Part shown: piece after piece, positions 62,676 through 64,000 of the stretch
Position numbering within the stretch: position 1 is the first letter of the stretch
Layout: each line of letters begins with the position of its first letter
NCBI RefSeq assembly: GCF_030936135.1
Contig: NC_082603.1
Location: 34,948,329-35,012,328 of the forward strand
Reading direction: 5' to 3'
DNA length: 64,000 nucleotides
Source: Gavia stellata
Lineage: Eukaryota > Chordata > Aves > Gaviiformes > Gaviidae
The notes under the pieces: model-generated
Told to the model about the DNA's origin: nothing
Database searches by the model: none
What the model saw: the letters and a program-made list of their open reading frames with translations, nothing else
Translations under genes and position numbers: made by a program

Positions 62676-64000
62676 CTGCATTGAAAGACAGCGGGTTAGT
62701 TTTCCAGAAGGCGGCACAGCACGTTAAACTGCTTTTTACAGACAGGCGACCGCGACACGCTGCAAAAAGTGCTTTTTTTAATTTATTATTTCACGCAACG
62801 GGAGCGGTCAGCTGAGAAGCAGCTCGGCCAGCGACGCTCTGAAAGCAAAACACGCTCCGGAAAACAAAATGCACTGAGCTCTTGTGCATCCTTCTGCTTC
62901 GCTCTTCCCTGTGCTAATGGGCGATACGGGTTTACCGACTCGCGCTCTTCCCGAGCCGGAGGGCGGCCAGCACCGCACCGCGCCACACCGCGCACCCATC
63001 CCAGCGCAGCGTGGTCGGTCTCTGCGTCCGCTGCTGCGGGACGGATCCTGCCGGGGAGGGCCGGGAGGGAGGAGAGCTGCCGCCCGCCTGCCCGAGCGCT
63101 GGGGATGAAGAGCGTCCCCTCCTCTCCCTCTCGCAGACAGAGGAGGGTTTCACGGCCGGTTACTGCCCGGCCGCGGAGCCCGCTGCAGCGAGGAGGACGG
63201 GCAGAGGTGTGGGTGCGTCGGCCGTGCCAGCCCGGCCTCTCCGCTTCCTTGCGCCCGCTCCGGCCGGGGCGCGTTGCAAGCCTGCAGCAGCCCCGCAGCA
63301 GCTTTACAACACATCAGAGGGAAAGGAAAACCAAAAGGTGAAGTTCAGAGATGCGCTCCCAGCTGCTGCCTGCTCCCACATGGCCGCGTACGGGAAAAAT
63401 ACCCGAGCGGCTCCAGCACTTTCCTTCTCTGGGTGAGAATGCCAAACGTCCATCCCAACGCGGGGCCGGTGTTCGGCTGGTGTCCAGCGAGAAGGGAGGA
63501 CGCTCTCCGCTGGGCTCAGCCAGCCGGTCCGGCAGCGATCCGAGCACAGCTTTTGCAGCTTGACCCCCCCATTTGCAGCTCCCCGCCAGATGCCCACAAG
63601 CAGCGTGAGGGCGGCACGTCCCGCTGGCTGACGGGGGAGCCCAGCCCCTGCCAGGATGGCAGGCGCTTCCCTGCAAGCCGGACCAAGGAAGAAGACGTGC
63701 CCCTGGCCCCACCGAAGAGCAAGGGGGGAAGCAGGATCATACGCGTGTGACCGTACCCAGACAAGGAAGACCGCCCGCCTGCCAGCTCCGACTCAAGGCC
63801 AGGTCCGAGAGGACACGCGGCACCGGTAAACAATTCAGGGTCACTTCAGCTGGTGCTGGCACTGCTGCCCCTGAGCAGCTTTACTGCAGGCGCTCTGCAA
63901 CAAAGACCCGAACAAGGTTCCTTCGTCACGTCCACGAAAGCACGCCTAGTTGCAGGCTGTAACTCCTGCCTGCTCCACCAGCACTTACGCCGCTCGGGAT
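62676..64000 (-). other. GNG12 upstream intron
   Basis: Because the 62675 exon begins at a splice acceptor, this sequence is intronic. A CpG-rich patch lies at 62930-63300 and could be an alternative promoter, but no exon was recognised. Confidence 0.5.

Noticed and set aside
62487-62717. Upstream start giving a 76-codon GNG12 N-terminal extension
   Set aside because: The frame runs through a strong acceptor at 62676 and past the donor at 62558. The conserved protein starts at the ATG at 62654.

Overview
This window looks like avian genomic DNA. It holds six 5'-truncated CR1 retrotransposon fragments, compact genes with small introns and strong CpG islands, and no mammalian-type SINEs. The gene order IL12RB2 > < SERBP1 ... 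GADD45A > < GNG12 matches the vertebrate block found on human 1p31. Gene identities rest on protein features I recognise in the sequence; no database search was run.

Layout. (1) 1-3714, + strand: a CR1 fragment followed by the last four exons of IL12RB2 (end of the extracellular FnIII region, transmembrane exon, box-1 exon, cytoplasmic-tail exon with stop). (2) 3715-11527: convergent interval holding the IL12RB2 3' UTR and an AT-rich stretch that probably includes the SERBP1 3' UTR. (3) 11528-28192, - strand: the complete SERBP1 coding region in eight exons (414 codons), starting in a large CpG island at about 27.3-28.9 kb. (4) 28.3-52.4 kb: a divergent interval between SERBP1 and GADD45A. 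It has four CR1 fragments, a weak securin-like coding relic, a strong CTCF-like motif and short tandem repeats, but no gene I can defend. (5) 52630-53915, + strand: complete GADD45A in four exons, with an octamer/CCAAT/octamer/TATA-like promoter, a hexanucleotide repeat in the 5' leader and a clear poly(A) signal. (6) 54.7-59.3 kb: intergenic sequence with a long purine-only tract and a sixth CR1. (7) 61395-62675, - strand: both coding exons of GNG12, with its upstream non-coding exon(s) outside the window.

The genes do not form an operon. They are a conserved neighbourhood: a cytokine receptor subunit (IL-12 signalling), an mRNA- and ribosome-binding protein, a stress-induced growth-arrest protein and a G-protein gamma subunit. 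I found no clearly undescribed biological system. The items most worth a second look are a CR1 tail that seems to supply the branch point of an IL12RB2 exon, a near-perfect hairpin in a SERBP1 intron that is fully paired only on the transcribed strand, an in-frame alternative 3' splice site in SERBP1, and the complementary A/C-rich and G/U-rich tracts of the GADD45A 3' UTR.
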